This document shows, one piece after another, positions 39,165 to 48,196 of a DNA stretch of 64,000 nucleotides. Origin of the DNA: Pseudoalteromonas luteoviolacea NCIMB 1944 (GTDB lineage Bacteria; Pseudomonadota; Gammaproteobacteria; Enterobacterales; Alteromonadaceae); assembly GCF_001625565.1 (NCBI RefSeq), contig NZ_AUXS01000016.1:434001-498000 (forward strand). Reading direction: 5' to 3'. The stretch's first letter is position 1; each line of letters starts with the position of its first letter. The position numbers and the translations under genes were made by a program. Under the pieces are notes generated by a model. That model searched no databases and had not been told where the DNA came from. It was given only the letters and a program-made list of their open reading frames with translations.

Positions 39165-39860
39165 ATGCATGTTGGCATTTTTACTTACCAAACAGGACAT
39201 TTGAAGACCTATCAAATGATCCAAAAATTTTTGGCAAAATCTTATAAAGTTTCACTTTTTGCATTTCCATTTCAACATAGGCCGCATCAAGCGCGCGCCT
39301 TTGAAGAGCGTCCGTATCAAATTATTCCACTAGATATCAAATCGTTCTGTCAAAAAGCTGGTGTGGACTATATTGAAGTCCCAGGGTGGGATGAAACAGG
39401 AGCTTCTGTGGTAAACAGCGTCGCACAAAAGCCCGATTACTTTATTACTGTGATCGCCAAGATTATTCCTCAACATTTTATTGACGGCAATACCATTATC
39501 AATGCCCACCCTGGCCTTCTGCCTGAAAATAGAGGTGTTGATGCATTTAAATGGTCTATTGTGAATCAAGCACCAGTCGGTATCAGTTTGCATGTAATTA
39601 ACCGACATATTGATGCCGGACGTGTACTTAAAAGATTGGAAGTACCTGTGATAGCAAGTGACAGCTATGATGATCTATGCGCTCGCGCCTATGACATGGA
39701 GTGTGACCTTTTGGCAAACTTTGCACAGTATTTGGATAACAACCAAGCTTGCAACGAAGTCGATATCAATTCACCGCTGAGTAGAAAAAGCATACCCGAA
39801 GAACAAAACCAACAATTTGACCTTGTTTTTCAAGAATATAAGAAACGTGTTTGTTTATGA
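39165..39860 (+). CDS. Formyltransferase-family protein, probable sugar N-formyltransferase
   Basis: 231 residues. The catalytic triad of 10-formyl-tetrahydrofolate formyltransferases is visible: N113 and H115 in INAHPGLLPENRG and D150 in HIDAGRVL. It lacks the OB-type C-terminal domain of methionyl-tRNA formyltransferase, so a small-molecule acceptor, such as an amino sugar, is likely. The aminotransferase at 41617-42825 could make the amine acceptor. Related enzymes N-formylate dTDP- or GDP-amino sugars. Encoded 3 bases after the radical SAM gene and overlapping the next gene by 4. Confidence 0.85.
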   Translation: MHVGIFTYQTGHLKTYQMIQKFLAKSYKVSLFAFPFQHRPHQARAFEERPYQIIPLDIKSFCQKAGVDYIEVPGWDETGASVVNSVAQKPDYFITVIAKIIPQHFIDGNTIINAHPGLLPENRGVDAFKWSIVNQAPVGISLHVINRHIDAGRVLKRLEVPVIASDSYDDLCARAYDMECDLLANFAQYLDNNQACNEVDINSPLSRKSIPEEQNQQFDLVFQEYKKRVCL

Positions 39861-41128
39861 ATACCCATTTGAACAATGTCATTTTATATGGCATCAACGG
39901 AGTCACTGACCTCCTTTATAACAACTTAGATGGCGATAATATTATTGCTACAACCGATGGCAGTGGTGCTTTCGAAGAGCAGCCAGTGCTTTCACTGGAG
40001 CAGCTTACACAGCATAGAGACCGCAATGTCATTATTTGCTCTATTTTTGTTGATGATATTGTTGCATCCCTGCTATCAATTGGCTTTCACATTGAGCAGA
40101 TTTTCTTTTTCCATATGGTGAACAACCAAATAGAAAGTGCGTGCGACTTTCTTATTTCCCCTTGTCAAAAAGAAGATATCCTATATGCCATCTATGATTT
40201 AGGCAGTTCCATCGCAACATTTGACGCAACAAACTTTGCCGTATTGGCTGAGGCCAAACGCATTGAGCTAGGTAAAAAGCATATTCATTTTATTGTTGTA
40301 CCAAAACGAAACTTTCAACAGAGTATTCGATTACATGCAGTTCATGCTGAAGACGACGTAAATTGGCGAGTGAACCACATCCTGAATCCACTCTTTCAAT
40401 GTATCAAGTCTACAACCGGGATCAGCTATTTAAACGCGAGGGAAGAATTAAGCGGTATACTTGGTGAATCCGCACACGTATTTCCAAGCAACTTTTCTTT
40501 GCAACATACTCAGCCACAGATGGGCTATCCAGAAATCATCGCACAAACGCAAAAAGGGGTTGATGTTGCCCATTTAGAAGCGCCTGCGACAGCAAAAAGA
40601 TTGGTCGACAACTACATTCAACACCACTGTGCTGACAAACAAATTATTACGATCACCATGCGCGAATACAACATGCATGAGCAGCGTAATAGTTCAGCCG
40701 ATGGTTGGTCAAAATTTTTGGCAGAGCTCGATACTGACAAATACTATCCAATTATTATTAGAGATACATACCAAGCGACGACACCAATCGCTGAGTCACT
40801 ATCACATATAGAGCAATTCCCACTTGCATCAATGGACCTAACGGTTAGAGTCGCACTGTATCAGAGAGCATTTCTCAACTTTTCGATCCCCACTGGCCCG
40901 GCGTACATGTTTTACTTTATTAAGCCTTGTCCATCTATTGTATTTAGAACATTTAATGAAGAACATTTCTCGACCAGTAAAGTCACAGTGGAGAAAGGCG
41001 GATTCTTTTTCGAACAGCAACCTGAATTTAGACACCATGATAATCAACGTGTTTTTTGGGGTGAGGAGAATTACGAGAATATAACCGCAGCTTTCAACGC
41101 TTTTGAAAAAGATTTTGTACATGACTAA
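39857..41128 (+). CDS. Unrecognised protein; possible glycosyltransferase-like
   Basis: 423 residues from the ATG at 39857, overlapping the formyltransferase stop (ATGA). I do not recognise a defined family. The N-terminal 95 residues (NNVILYGINGVTDLLYNNL) look like the same small Rossmann-type domain as at the start of the FkbM-like protein at 27968. Residues 280-410 contain ITITMREYNMHEQRNSSADGW and NFSIPTGPAYMFYF, reminiscent of GT-B-like proteins from surface-polysaccharide loci. No transmembrane segment. It is the only candidate glycosyltransferase on the plus strand of the island. Function is a guess. Confidence 0.7.
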   Translation: MNTHLNNVILYGINGVTDLLYNNLDGDNIIATTDGSGAFEEQPVLSLEQLTQHRDRNVIICSIFVDDIVASLLSIGFHIEQIFFFHMVNNQIESACDFLISPCQKEDILYAIYDLGSSIATFDATNFAVLAEAKRIELGKKHIHFIVVPKRNFQQSIRLHAVHAEDDVNWRVNHILNPLFQCIKSTTGISYLNAREELSGILGESAHVFPSNFSLQHTQPQMGYPEIIAQTQKGVDVAHLEAPATAKRLVDNYIQHHCADKQIITITMREYNMHEQRNSSADGWSKFLAELDTDKYYPIIIRDTYQATTPIAESLSHIEQFPLASMDLTVRVALYQRAFLNFSIPTGPAYMFYFIKPCPSIVFRTFNEEHFSTSKVTVEKGGFFFEQQPEFRHHDNQRVFWGEENYENITAAFNAFEKDFVHD

Positions 41129-41624
41129 CGTGTTTTTCAATGACCAAAATACCATTGCTTTTGACCAAGCTGGTATTGCACATCTCAAAGAGGTTGCTCA
41201 CACTCACCCTCAAAAATGTGCGCGATTTTGCCTGCACCACGACAATCAGGCTGGCGTGCAAGAGATGCTTTTAGTCATGCACAGAGACAGTCGATTTGCA
41301 CCGCACCGCCACCCAAACTACAAATCTGAGTCCATTCATATTGTTGAAGGGAAAATTGGCATGAGTGTGTTTGACCAAAGCGGACAAGTGACACAGCTTA
41401 ATGTGCTGGCACCTAATGCGCGGTTTTTATTTCGCCTTGAAGGTGGAACATGGCATTTGCCTATCGCACTGAGTGAGTGGGTCGTATTTCACGAAGTGTT
41501 TCACGGACCTTATAACAAAGAAAACGACGTCGAATCACTAGTACATTATCAATCAGAAGCGGCAATTAATTCGCTCTACAATCAGTTAATTTCACAATTT
41601 AAAGAAATGGAAAGTAATGAGTAA
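41121..41624 (+). CDS. wbuC: WbuC-family cupin metalloprotein
   Basis: 167 residues from the ATG at 41121, overlapping the previous stop by 8 bases. The cupin metal site is RFAPHRHPNYKSESIHIVEG (H62, H64, E70, H73). WbuC-fold proteins occur in many O-antigen and flagellin glycan loci and have no proven activity; a sugar-modifying or small-molecule role is assumed. Residues 75-140 continue the double-stranded beta-helix, including the late histidine and EVFHGPY. Overlaps the following aminotransferase by 8 bases. Confidence 0.82.
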   Translation: MTNVFFNDQNTIAFDQAGIAHLKEVAHTHPQKCARFCLHHDNQAGVQEMLLVMHRDSRFAPHRHPNYKSESIHIVEGKIGMSVFDQSGQVTQLNVLAPNARFLFRLEGGTWHLPIALSEWVVFHEVFHGPYNKENDVESLVHYQSEAAINSLYNQLISQFKEMESNE

Positions 41625-42825
41625 ACTTGCAATATTTGGTGGAGAGCCAGCCATACAATCTGCAATGCCAAAACGTGTCGCATTTGGCCAAAATGAAATT
41701 ACCGCACTCAATAACGCTGTTGAATTTTATTCTGGTGAAAGCGTTGACCCAGGTTACTTTGGTAAATTTGAACACGAATATTGTGAAAAATTTAACCAGT
41801 ATATGGGAGGTGGCTATACGACTGCCGTGGCTACGGGAACGGCGGCATTATATGTCGCAATTGCCGCTCTAGAACTGCCAAAAAATAGTCATATTGTGAT
41901 GTCCCCTATCACGGATCCAGGCTCATTCAATGCAGCTGTTTTGCAAGGTTTTAAAGTGTCGTTAGCCGACACAGCAACGAACAGTTTAAACACCAACTGG
42001 ACACAAATTGAAAAGGTACTAACACCAGAAACCAGTGCCATTCTGCTCGTGCATTGTGCGGGCATTAACGCTGACATCGAAACCATCGCCAAAAATGCCA
42101 AAGCAAGAGGCATTAAGCTCATAGAAGACTGCTCACAATCACCAGGTGCAGAGGTCAATGGCAAAAAATTAGGTACTTTTGGTGATATTTGTGCACTTTC
42201 CACCATGTACCGCAAAAGCTTGGCTTCAGGTGGCAGCGGTGGGTTGGTATTTACACTGGATCAAAAACTGCACTACAAGTGCCTATCTTATGGCGATCGC
42301 GGTAAAGACTTTGAGAATCCTGAGTATCAAGAGCGCAATGCTGAAGGCTATTTATTTCCAGCACTCAACTGGAACACCAATGAGTTGTCATGTGCCATCG
42401 GCATCGCTTCTTTGCAGCGACTAGACGATACCATTCGCGATCGCGCTGACTTCTGCAAAGCCTTAACTGATATGATGCAACAGTCAAAATTTTGTACTGT
42501 TCCTCCATTTATCGAGGGAACTTCACCCTTTTTCTTGACCGTTTATTTAGAAGATCTCGGCGTCACTAAAACGCAGTTTTGCGATGCGCTGCTTGGCGAA
42601 GGTGTCGAGCTAAATCCACATTACAGATTTGTGATCTCACAATGGCCATGGGCAAAACCGTATTTAACCCAGTTTCATCATACCCCAAATGCCCAATCTG
42701 CCAGAGATCGATCATTCAATATTTATTTGAATGAAAATTATACCACTGATACAGCCAAAGCTATTTTTGCCGCAATCATCAAAGTCGAAAATTACTTTCT
42801 GGATCACCTTAGCAAAGAAATGTAA
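41617..42825 (+). CDS. DegT/DnrJ/EryC1/StrS-family sugar aminotransferase
   Basis: 402 residues, a second PLP sugar aminotransferase distinct from PseC. The Schiff-base lysine is K200 in LSTMYRKSLASGG; the PLP aspartate is in IEDCSQSPGAEV (D171) and the phosphate loop is VATGTAALYVA. It would install an amino group on a keto sugar, giving the acceptor for the formyltransferase or for carrier-protein-bound acyl groups. The start (MSKLAIFGGEPAI) is like PLP enzymes acting on inosose or keto sugars in aminocyclitol-type pathways. Overlaps wbuC by 8 bases. Confidence 0.92.
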   Translation: MSKLAIFGGEPAIQSAMPKRVAFGQNEITALNNAVEFYSGESVDPGYFGKFEHEYCEKFNQYMGGGYTTAVATGTAALYVAIAALELPKNSHIVMSPITDPGSFNAAVLQGFKVSLADTATNSLNTNWTQIEKVLTPETSAILLVHCAGINADIETIAKNAKARGIKLIEDCSQSPGAEVNGKKLGTFGDICALSTMYRKSLASGGSGGLVFTLDQKLHYKCLSYGDRGKDFENPEYQERNAEGYLFPALNWNTNELSCAIGIASLQRLDDTIRDRADFCKALTDMMQQSKFCTVPPFIEGTSPFFLTVYLEDLGVTKTQFCDALLGEGVELNPHYRFVISQWPWAKPYLTQFHHTPNAQSARDRSFNIYLNENYTTDTAKAIFAAIIKVENYFLDHLSKEM

Positions 42826-42835
42826 GAGAATTAAT

Positions 42836-44128
42836 ATGAATCAGTGTTTAGAACAAGAAAGCAACCGTCATTACCAACACCGAAACAATTGTCGTTTGTG
42901 CCTGAGTACGGACATTCCATTGGCGATCCCATTTGCACCAACCCCAATTGCAGAAAAATATGTCTCTGACCCTAAAGGTGTAAAAACTCCGCTATTCCCC
43001 GTAGATCTATATATGTGCAATAACTGTGGTCATGTGCAAATTTTAGATGTGATTGACCCTGAATATTTATGGGCAGATTACACCTATCACTCTGGTCAAA
43101 CTCAGGGGATTATTGACCATTTTAATGACGTTTCACAACAAATACTTGGTAATTTTGGTCCGTTTAATAAAAAGTTTGTGATCGATGTTGGCAGCAATGA
43201 CGGTACATTTTTGAAATGCTTCAAGTCGCAAGGATTTAAGGTTCTCGGCATAGATCCAGCAACCGAGATCGCCGCCAAAGCAACCAGTGAAGGCGTTGAA
43301 ACAATTGCAGATCTAATGACTGAAGCCCGCGGCCAACAGATCCAATCCGAGTACGGACAGGCAGATCTCGTAACTGCATTTAATGTCTTTGCGCACGCAG
43401 ATGAAATGATTGATTTGCTTAAAGGTATTGTGAAAGTTTTAGATAAAGATGGACTGTTTGTTTTTGAAGTATCATATCTAAAAGATATCATTGATAAAAT
43501 GCTTATCGGTACTATCTTCCATGAGCATTTATGCAATCACTCATTAAAACCTATGATTGCATTCTTAGCTGCACAGGGGTTAGAAGTATTTGACGTAGAG
43601 CATGTCTCAATTCAGGGCGGATCAATCATTGGCTTTGCCCAGCACAAAAATGGCCCTCGCGAAATCAAGCCGTCTGTAGCAGCTATGGTAGAAGCTGAAG
43701 ACAAGGCAATGCTGCACGAATTGGCAACGATGGAACAATTTGTATCTCGCTTTGACGCAATGAAACAACAAGTACGTGAAACCGTCCAAAATACGTTAGA
43801 CAAAGGCGGTGTTGTAGCAGGTTATGGTGCGGCACGCAGTGGTCCAATGTTATTAACACAATACGAAATTGGCTCAGATGTTAGTGAGGTTTACGACGAT
43901 CACAAACAAAAAGTGGGGCTTTTCACACCGGGTGATCTAATCCAAGTTAAGCCGACTCAAACCATTAATGAAACGCAGCCTGAGTTGACCGTTATTTTAG
44001 CTTGGATACATGCCAAAGCGATTGTCCGTAAGCATGAAGACTATCTTCAAAATGGTGGCCAATTTTTAACATTAACGCCAACCGTTCAATTAATTAATAA
44101 AGATAATTATGCCAACTTCATCGCGTAA
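42836..44128 (+). CDS. NDP-hexose C-methyltransferase (TylC3/CloU-type)
   Basis: 430 residues from the ATG at 42836, which begins a zinc-binding N-terminal domain (C19 and C22 in NCRLCLS, C61 and C64 in CNNCGHVQ). The middle is a SAM methyltransferase (VIDVGSNDGTFLKCF, HEHLCNHSL) and the C-terminal third (about 290-430) is the Rossmann-like domain typical of this family (GYGAARSGPMLL). Characterised members add a branching methyl group to C3 of a keto-deoxy NDP-sugar. Its presence points to a branched-chain deoxy sugar. The frame is open 35 codons upstream, but the aminotransferase occupies that stretch. Confidence 0.9.
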   Translation: MNQCLEQESNRHYQHRNNCRLCLSTDIPLAIPFAPTPIAEKYVSDPKGVKTPLFPVDLYMCNNCGHVQILDVIDPEYLWADYTYHSGQTQGIIDHFNDVSQQILGNFGPFNKKFVIDVGSNDGTFLKCFKSQGFKVLGIDPATEIAAKATSEGVETIADLMTEARGQQIQSEYGQADLVTAFNVFAHADEMIDLLKGIVKVLDKDGLFVFEVSYLKDIIDKMLIGTIFHEHLCNHSLKPMIAFLAAQGLEVFDVEHVSIQGGSIIGFAQHKNGPREIKPSVAAMVEAEDKAMLHELATMEQFVSRFDAMKQQVRETVQNTLDKGGVVAGYGAARSGPMLLTQYEIGSDVSEVYDDHKQKVGLFTPGDLIQVKPTQTINETQPELTVILAWIHAKAIVRKHEDYLQNGGQFLTLTPTVQLINKDNYANFIA

Positions 44129-45170
44129 AATTCGTTTAGGCTTTATTGGTGCAGGCTTTATTGGACAAATTGCGCATCTTGAAAATTATGCGCAACTGGA
44201 CAATTGCGAGCTGCATGCAATCGCAGATCTGCGCCCTAACTTACTGAATCAAGTTGCCGACAAATTCGGCATAGAAAACCGCTATGGCTCACATAAAGAG
44301 CTACTGGCAGATGAACAAATTGATGCGGTTGTTGTTGTCACTGCACGCGCTCATACGGCAGACGTAGTGCGAGACTGTTTGTTGGCTGGCAAGCATGTCT
44401 TCAGTGAAAAGCCTATGGCTGGCAACAGTGAGATAGCGAGCGCTCTAGTTCAGCTCGCAGAGCAACACCAGTTAGTCTATTGTGTGGGTTACATGAAACG
44501 CTGTGATGCTGGGGTTATAAAAGCCAAAAGCATATTTGATGAGCTGATGGTTAAAAATACACTCGGTAAGCTTTTACAAGTTAGCGCACAATGTTATATG
44601 GGGAATAGCTACTGCAAAGCGGCAGGCTATATCCATGGTGATGAGGCCAGACCAGATATGGTCAGTGAGGCAAATTTTGCACCGAGCTTTTTAAGCGACA
44701 ACAACAAGTCGCTATTTGCTCGTTATGTCAATGTCCATTCGCATTTATTGAACTTCGTTCGTCACTTTTTAGGCACCAAGCCATCCGTCGAGTACTTCAA
44801 TACCCTTTCGCCTTTAGCACATGTCTGCGTTATGCGGGCAAATGAGCAGCTAGTAGTGCTGGAAACCGGAGAAGTTGAGCAAAAGGACTGGCAAGAAAGG
44901 TGCACATTTATATTCGAACAAGGTCAATTGATAGTCACATTGCCACCAGCCTTATTGCGCAATGTACCTGCCACTATTGAGCTGCAACAAAATGCCGAAG
45001 TATCTCAGCGCACCCATTTTCAGGTAGAGTGGTCTTGGGCATTTAAAAATCAAGCAGCTACATTTATAGACAGTGTTCAAAACGGAAATATCAATAACTT
45101 GATCAGTGCCAAAGAGGCTTTGGTTGATATTGAATTAGCAGAGGATATATGGAAAAAGCTCAGCAATTAA
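44109..45170 (+). CDS. Gfo/Idh/MocA-family oxidoreductase
   Basis: 353 residues. The Rossmann loop is GFIGAGFIGQIAH (about 10-22) and the catalytic-lysine motif is the canonical EKP (FSEKPMAGN). C-terminal substrate-binding domain from about 130. It probably oxidises or reduces a keto or hydroxy group on a nucleotide sugar, for instance a 3-keto sugar on the way to the aminotransferase substrate. The start overlaps the C-methyltransferase by 20 bases and the end overlaps the next gene by 22, unusually long overlaps for this operon. Confidence 0.87.
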   Translation: MPTSSRKIRLGFIGAGFIGQIAHLENYAQLDNCELHAIADLRPNLLNQVADKFGIENRYGSHKELLADEQIDAVVVVTARAHTADVVRDCLLAGKHVFSEKPMAGNSEIASALVQLAEQHQLVYCVGYMKRCDAGVIKAKSIFDELMVKNTLGKLLQVSAQCYMGNSYCKAAGYIHGDEARPDMVSEANFAPSFLSDNNKSLFARYVNVHSHLLNFVRHFLGTKPSVEYFNTLSPLAHVCVMRANEQLVVLETGEVEQKDWQERCTFIFEQGQLIVTLPPALLRNVPATIELQQNAEVSQRTHFQVEWSWAFKNQAATFIDSVQNGNINNLISAKEALVDIELAEDIWKKLSN

Positions 45171-46036
45171 CACCGATTATTTTTGGCGCCAGCGGACTAC
45201 TCGGCGGACATCTATTCGAGCATTTTCACGCTCAAGATCCAAATACAATTGGTACTTTTGGCCAAAACCCGAAAACGGGGCTAGTCGAGTTTGATTTGGT
45301 CAATGGCAATATAGAGACTTTAAATCTGCAACAAGATCGCGGCTATGTTGCAATTATCTGTGCCTCACTGACAAATATTGGCTACATCAACGCAAACCCG
45401 CAAGCCAGCTTTGAAATTAATGTCAGTGCGACAGAGCGACTTATTCAATCACTGACGGACAGGCAAATACCGGTCGTGTTTGTTTCATCAGACAACGTCT
45501 TTCCTGGTCGTGCAGGTGCTTATACAGACGATAATATGGAAGCACCAGTATCTGAGTATGGAGTGCAAAAGCGTGCTCTTGAAGCAAGGTTGATGACGAT
45601 CACCCATGGCAATTGTTGCATCGTAAGACTTGCGAAAATTATCGGCCAAGCTGGAAAAGATGGCACCATATTGAATGACATTGTCGGCCAATTGCAATCG
45701 GGCAACGAAGTAAAAGCAGCTTCAGATCTGATATTTAACCCCACAGCAGTCCAAGATATTGTGTTTGCAATTGAGCACCTAATTAAAGGTCAATACAAAG
45801 GCACCTATAACTTTTGTAATCCTCAAGTTTTTAGCCGATTAGATTTAACAAATATGCTTGCTAAATCGTTGCATATTGACTCAGCTAGTATCACAGATAT
45901 TAAGTTTTCCGAACTTGATAGCTCAGGTAAAAGGCCTCTCAATACGACCATGATCAATTCCTCTATCTTTGATGGTTTTGACTTTACAAATGTTGAGACC
46001 TGTATTCAAAAAGGGTTGAGTTCATGGTGCAAATAG
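45149..46036 (+). CDS. RmlD-like NAD(P)-dependent sugar reductase (SDR)
   Basis: 295 residues. The dinucleotide loop is IFGASGLLGGHLFEHF; the catalytic serine is in VFVSSDNVFPG and the YxxxK pair in SEYGVQKRALE. This is the pattern of dTDP-4-dehydrorhamnose reductase (RmlD) and related 4-ketoreductases. It is the best candidate in the plus-strand run for the final reduction of a 4-keto deoxy sugar. The overlap with the preceding and following genes (22 and 13 bases) suggests coupled translation. Confidence 0.85.
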   Translation: MEKAQQLTPIIFGASGLLGGHLFEHFHAQDPNTIGTFGQNPKTGLVEFDLVNGNIETLNLQQDRGYVAIICASLTNIGYINANPQASFEINVSATERLIQSLTDRQIPVVFVSSDNVFPGRAGAYTDDNMEAPVSEYGVQKRALEARLMTITHGNCCIVRLAKIIGQAGKDGTILNDIVGQLQSGNEVKAASDLIFNPTAVQDIVFAIEHLIKGQYKGTYNFCNPQVFSRLDLTNMLAKSLHIDSASITDIKFSELDSSGKRPLNTTMINSSIFDGFDFTNVETCIQKGLSSWCK

Positions 46037-47487
46037 CCACTTCGAAAAAGTGTGTATTGGTACAGGGTAATTTTGACGTATTGCACCCGGGGCATATTCG
46101 GCTTTTAAGCTTTGCAAAAGCATGTGGTGACCAATTAGTAGTCGCGGTGAACACGGACAATGCAATGGCGGTAAAAAGCCGGGTCAGTGAACAACATCGT
46201 CTAGAGTTGGTTAACTCACTAGAGTGCGTCGACCATGCATTTTTAACTGGCGATACAGCCGAAAAAATTGTAGAACGACTTCAACCCTATGCTGTGGTCA
46301 AAGGTAAAGAGTTTGAATGCCGGGAAAACCCAGAACTTGATGCCCTCAAAGTCTATGGCGGTAAATTAATTTTTGGTTCTGGTGAGTTTGAAAGTAATGC
46401 TGAGCAGTACATCAAAAAAAATAACCGTGTCGCCAGTAACCTCGACTTTTCTGAGGTGCAAGAATATGCCAAACGTCATAGTATCTTGCCCTCCAGCATT
46501 GCCAGTACACTAAACCAAGTTAAACAATTGAATGTATTGGTCATTGGCGAAGTCATTGTCGACGAATATATTCAGGGTACAGCTGTCGGCATGTCTCAAG
46601 AGGACCCGACAATTGTGATGACACCGAATAAAACTGAAAAGTTTTTAGGCGGTGCTGCTATCACCGCCGGACACATTAAAGCACTAGGCGCCAAGTCGGT
46701 CTCTTTATTCTCTGTAATTGGCAATGATGACGCGGGTGAATACACCAAAGAAAAGGTTTTAAAGTATCAAGTAGACGCACAATTGTTTGTGGATTCAACT
46801 CGACCGACACCACTTAAAACCCGCTATCGTGCATCAAATAAAACGTTACTGAGGGTCAACCAAGTACGACAGCACAAAATTGCCAAAGAGCTACAAAGAG
46901 ATATTCTCGAAAAAATAACCGATGTGATCTCCTCCGTCGATTTACTGGTGTTTTCTGATTTTAATTACGGTGTTTTACCGCAGCCCTTGGTGGAATCCAT
47001 TGCAGCCTTGTGTCACCAACATGGCATAAACGTGGTGGCAGACAGCCAAACATCTTCACAAGTGGGAGATATTTCTCGCTATCATAATATGGACCTTATC
47101 ACCCCAACTGAAAGAGAAACACGTGTTGCACTAAATAACCCAGATGATGGCTTAGTGATCCTCGCCAACAAACTGACAAATAGAGCAAGCCCTAAAAACC
47201 TTGTTATCACATTAGGTGATGAAGGGATCTTTATTCACGTGCCAGATCATAAGCATAACAGTTGGGAAAATGACAGATTACCGGCCTTAAACCGCAGCGC
47301 CATCGATCCAGCCGGTGCTGGCGATTGCTTTTTAGCGGCAAGTGCCTTAGCGCTGTCTGTAAATGCATCTCCTTGGGAAGCATTCTATCTTGGCAGTCTT
47401 GCGGCAGCATGCCAAGTCGGCTCTTTAGGTAATACGCCTTTATCTCTCAACGTACTTGAACAAGCAATTTCTGAATCATTTAAGTAA
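46024..47487 (+). CDS. HldE/RfaE-like bifunctional enzyme with reversed domain order
   Basis: 487 residues. Residues 1 to about 140 are a nucleotidyltransferase domain with the HxGH motif (NFDVLHPGH, H21 and H24). Residues about 170-487 are a PfkB-family kinase (LGGAAITAGHIKALGA, and catalytic aspartate in DPAGAGDCF). E. coli HldE has the kinase first and the adenylyltransferase second; here the order is inverted. HldE phosphorylates heptose 7-phosphate at C1 and then attaches AMP. With the GmhA-like and HddC-like genes this supports a locus-specific activated heptose, though a different polyol or sugar phosphate is possible. Confidence 0.85.
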   Translation: MVQIATSKKCVLVQGNFDVLHPGHIRLLSFAKACGDQLVVAVNTDNAMAVKSRVSEQHRLELVNSLECVDHAFLTGDTAEKIVERLQPYAVVKGKEFECRENPELDALKVYGGKLIFGSGEFESNAEQYIKKNNRVASNLDFSEVQEYAKRHSILPSSIASTLNQVKQLNVLVIGEVIVDEYIQGTAVGMSQEDPTIVMTPNKTEKFLGGAAITAGHIKALGAKSVSLFSVIGNDDAGEYTKEKVLKYQVDAQLFVDSTRPTPLKTRYRASNKTLLRVNQVRQHKIAKELQRDILEKITDVISSVDLLVFSDFNYGVLPQPLVESIAALCHQHGINVVADSQTSSQVGDISRYHNMDLITPTERETRVALNNPDDGLVILANKLTNRASPKNLVITLGDEGIFIHVPDHKHNSWENDRLPALNRSAIDPAGAGDCFLAASALALSVNASPWEAFYLGSLAAACQVGSLGNTPLSLNVLEQAISESFK

Positions 47488-47488
47488 T

Positions 47489-48190
47489 ATGAAAGCAATA
47501 CTCTTAGCCGCGGGGTTAGGTACTCGCTTACGCCCCCTGACAAATAGCATCCCTAAATGTTTGGTGCCCATCAACGGAGAGCCGTTACTGGGTTTGTGGA
47601 TCAAAAAACTTATCGCACTGAATGTGGATGAAATTCTCATCAATGTCCACTACTTCGCAGAGCAAGTTGAGCATTATGTCGCTCAGTCCCCTTATCGCTC
47701 TCGAATTACTTTAGTAAAAGAAGAAAGCTTGCTGGGTACTGGGGGAACGCTTGTTGCAAACCAAGATTTTTGGAAAGATGACACAACCTTAGTTATTCAC
47801 GCTGACAACTACTGTGAAGATACACTCACTGCAATGCTGCAAGCGCACCACCAACGACCAACTCACTGTGATGCAACCTTGCTGCTGTTTGAAACGCCAC
47901 AACCTCAGCAATGTGGTATTGTTGAACTGTCAGATCATGGGGTTATCGCTGCGTTTCATGAAAAAGTTGCCAATCCGCCGGGCAACCTAGCCAGCGGAGC
48001 ACTATTTATTTTTTCTGAGCACGTGTTTGACAAACATTTATCACATTTTTCAAAAGGGCACTTTTATGAGATCAGTATCGACTTCGTTCCCCTTTTGATT
48101 AATAAGCTGTATACATATAAAACTTCGGGTCTATATGTCGATATTGGTACACCTACTGCATACACAAATTTGCAGTCTAAATTAAAGTAG
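47489..48190 (+). CDS. Sugar-1-phosphate nucleotidyltransferase (HddC/RmlA-like)
   Basis: 233 residues from the ATG at 47489, one base after the HldE-like stop. The NTP-binding signature is LAAGLGTRLRPLTNSIPKCL near the N-terminus, followed by a metal-binding aspartate in VIHADNYCED. Its short length suits HddC-like guanylyltransferases or glucose-1-phosphate-type transferases without the extra C-terminal domain. Having a second activating enzyme besides the HldE-like protein suggests either two different sugars or division of labour between kinase and transferase. Confidence 0.88.
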   Translation: MKAILLAAGLGTRLRPLTNSIPKCLVPINGEPLLGLWIKKLIALNVDEILINVHYFAEQVEHYVAQSPYRSRITLVKEESLLGTGGTLVANQDFWKDDTTLVIHADNYCEDTLTAMLQAHHQRPTHCDATLLLFETPQPQQCGIVELSDHGVIAAFHEKVANPPGNLASGALFIFSEHVFDKHLSHFSKGHFYEISIDFVPLLINKLYTYKTSGLYVDIGTPTAYTNLQSKLK

Positions 48191-48196
48191 CAAATA

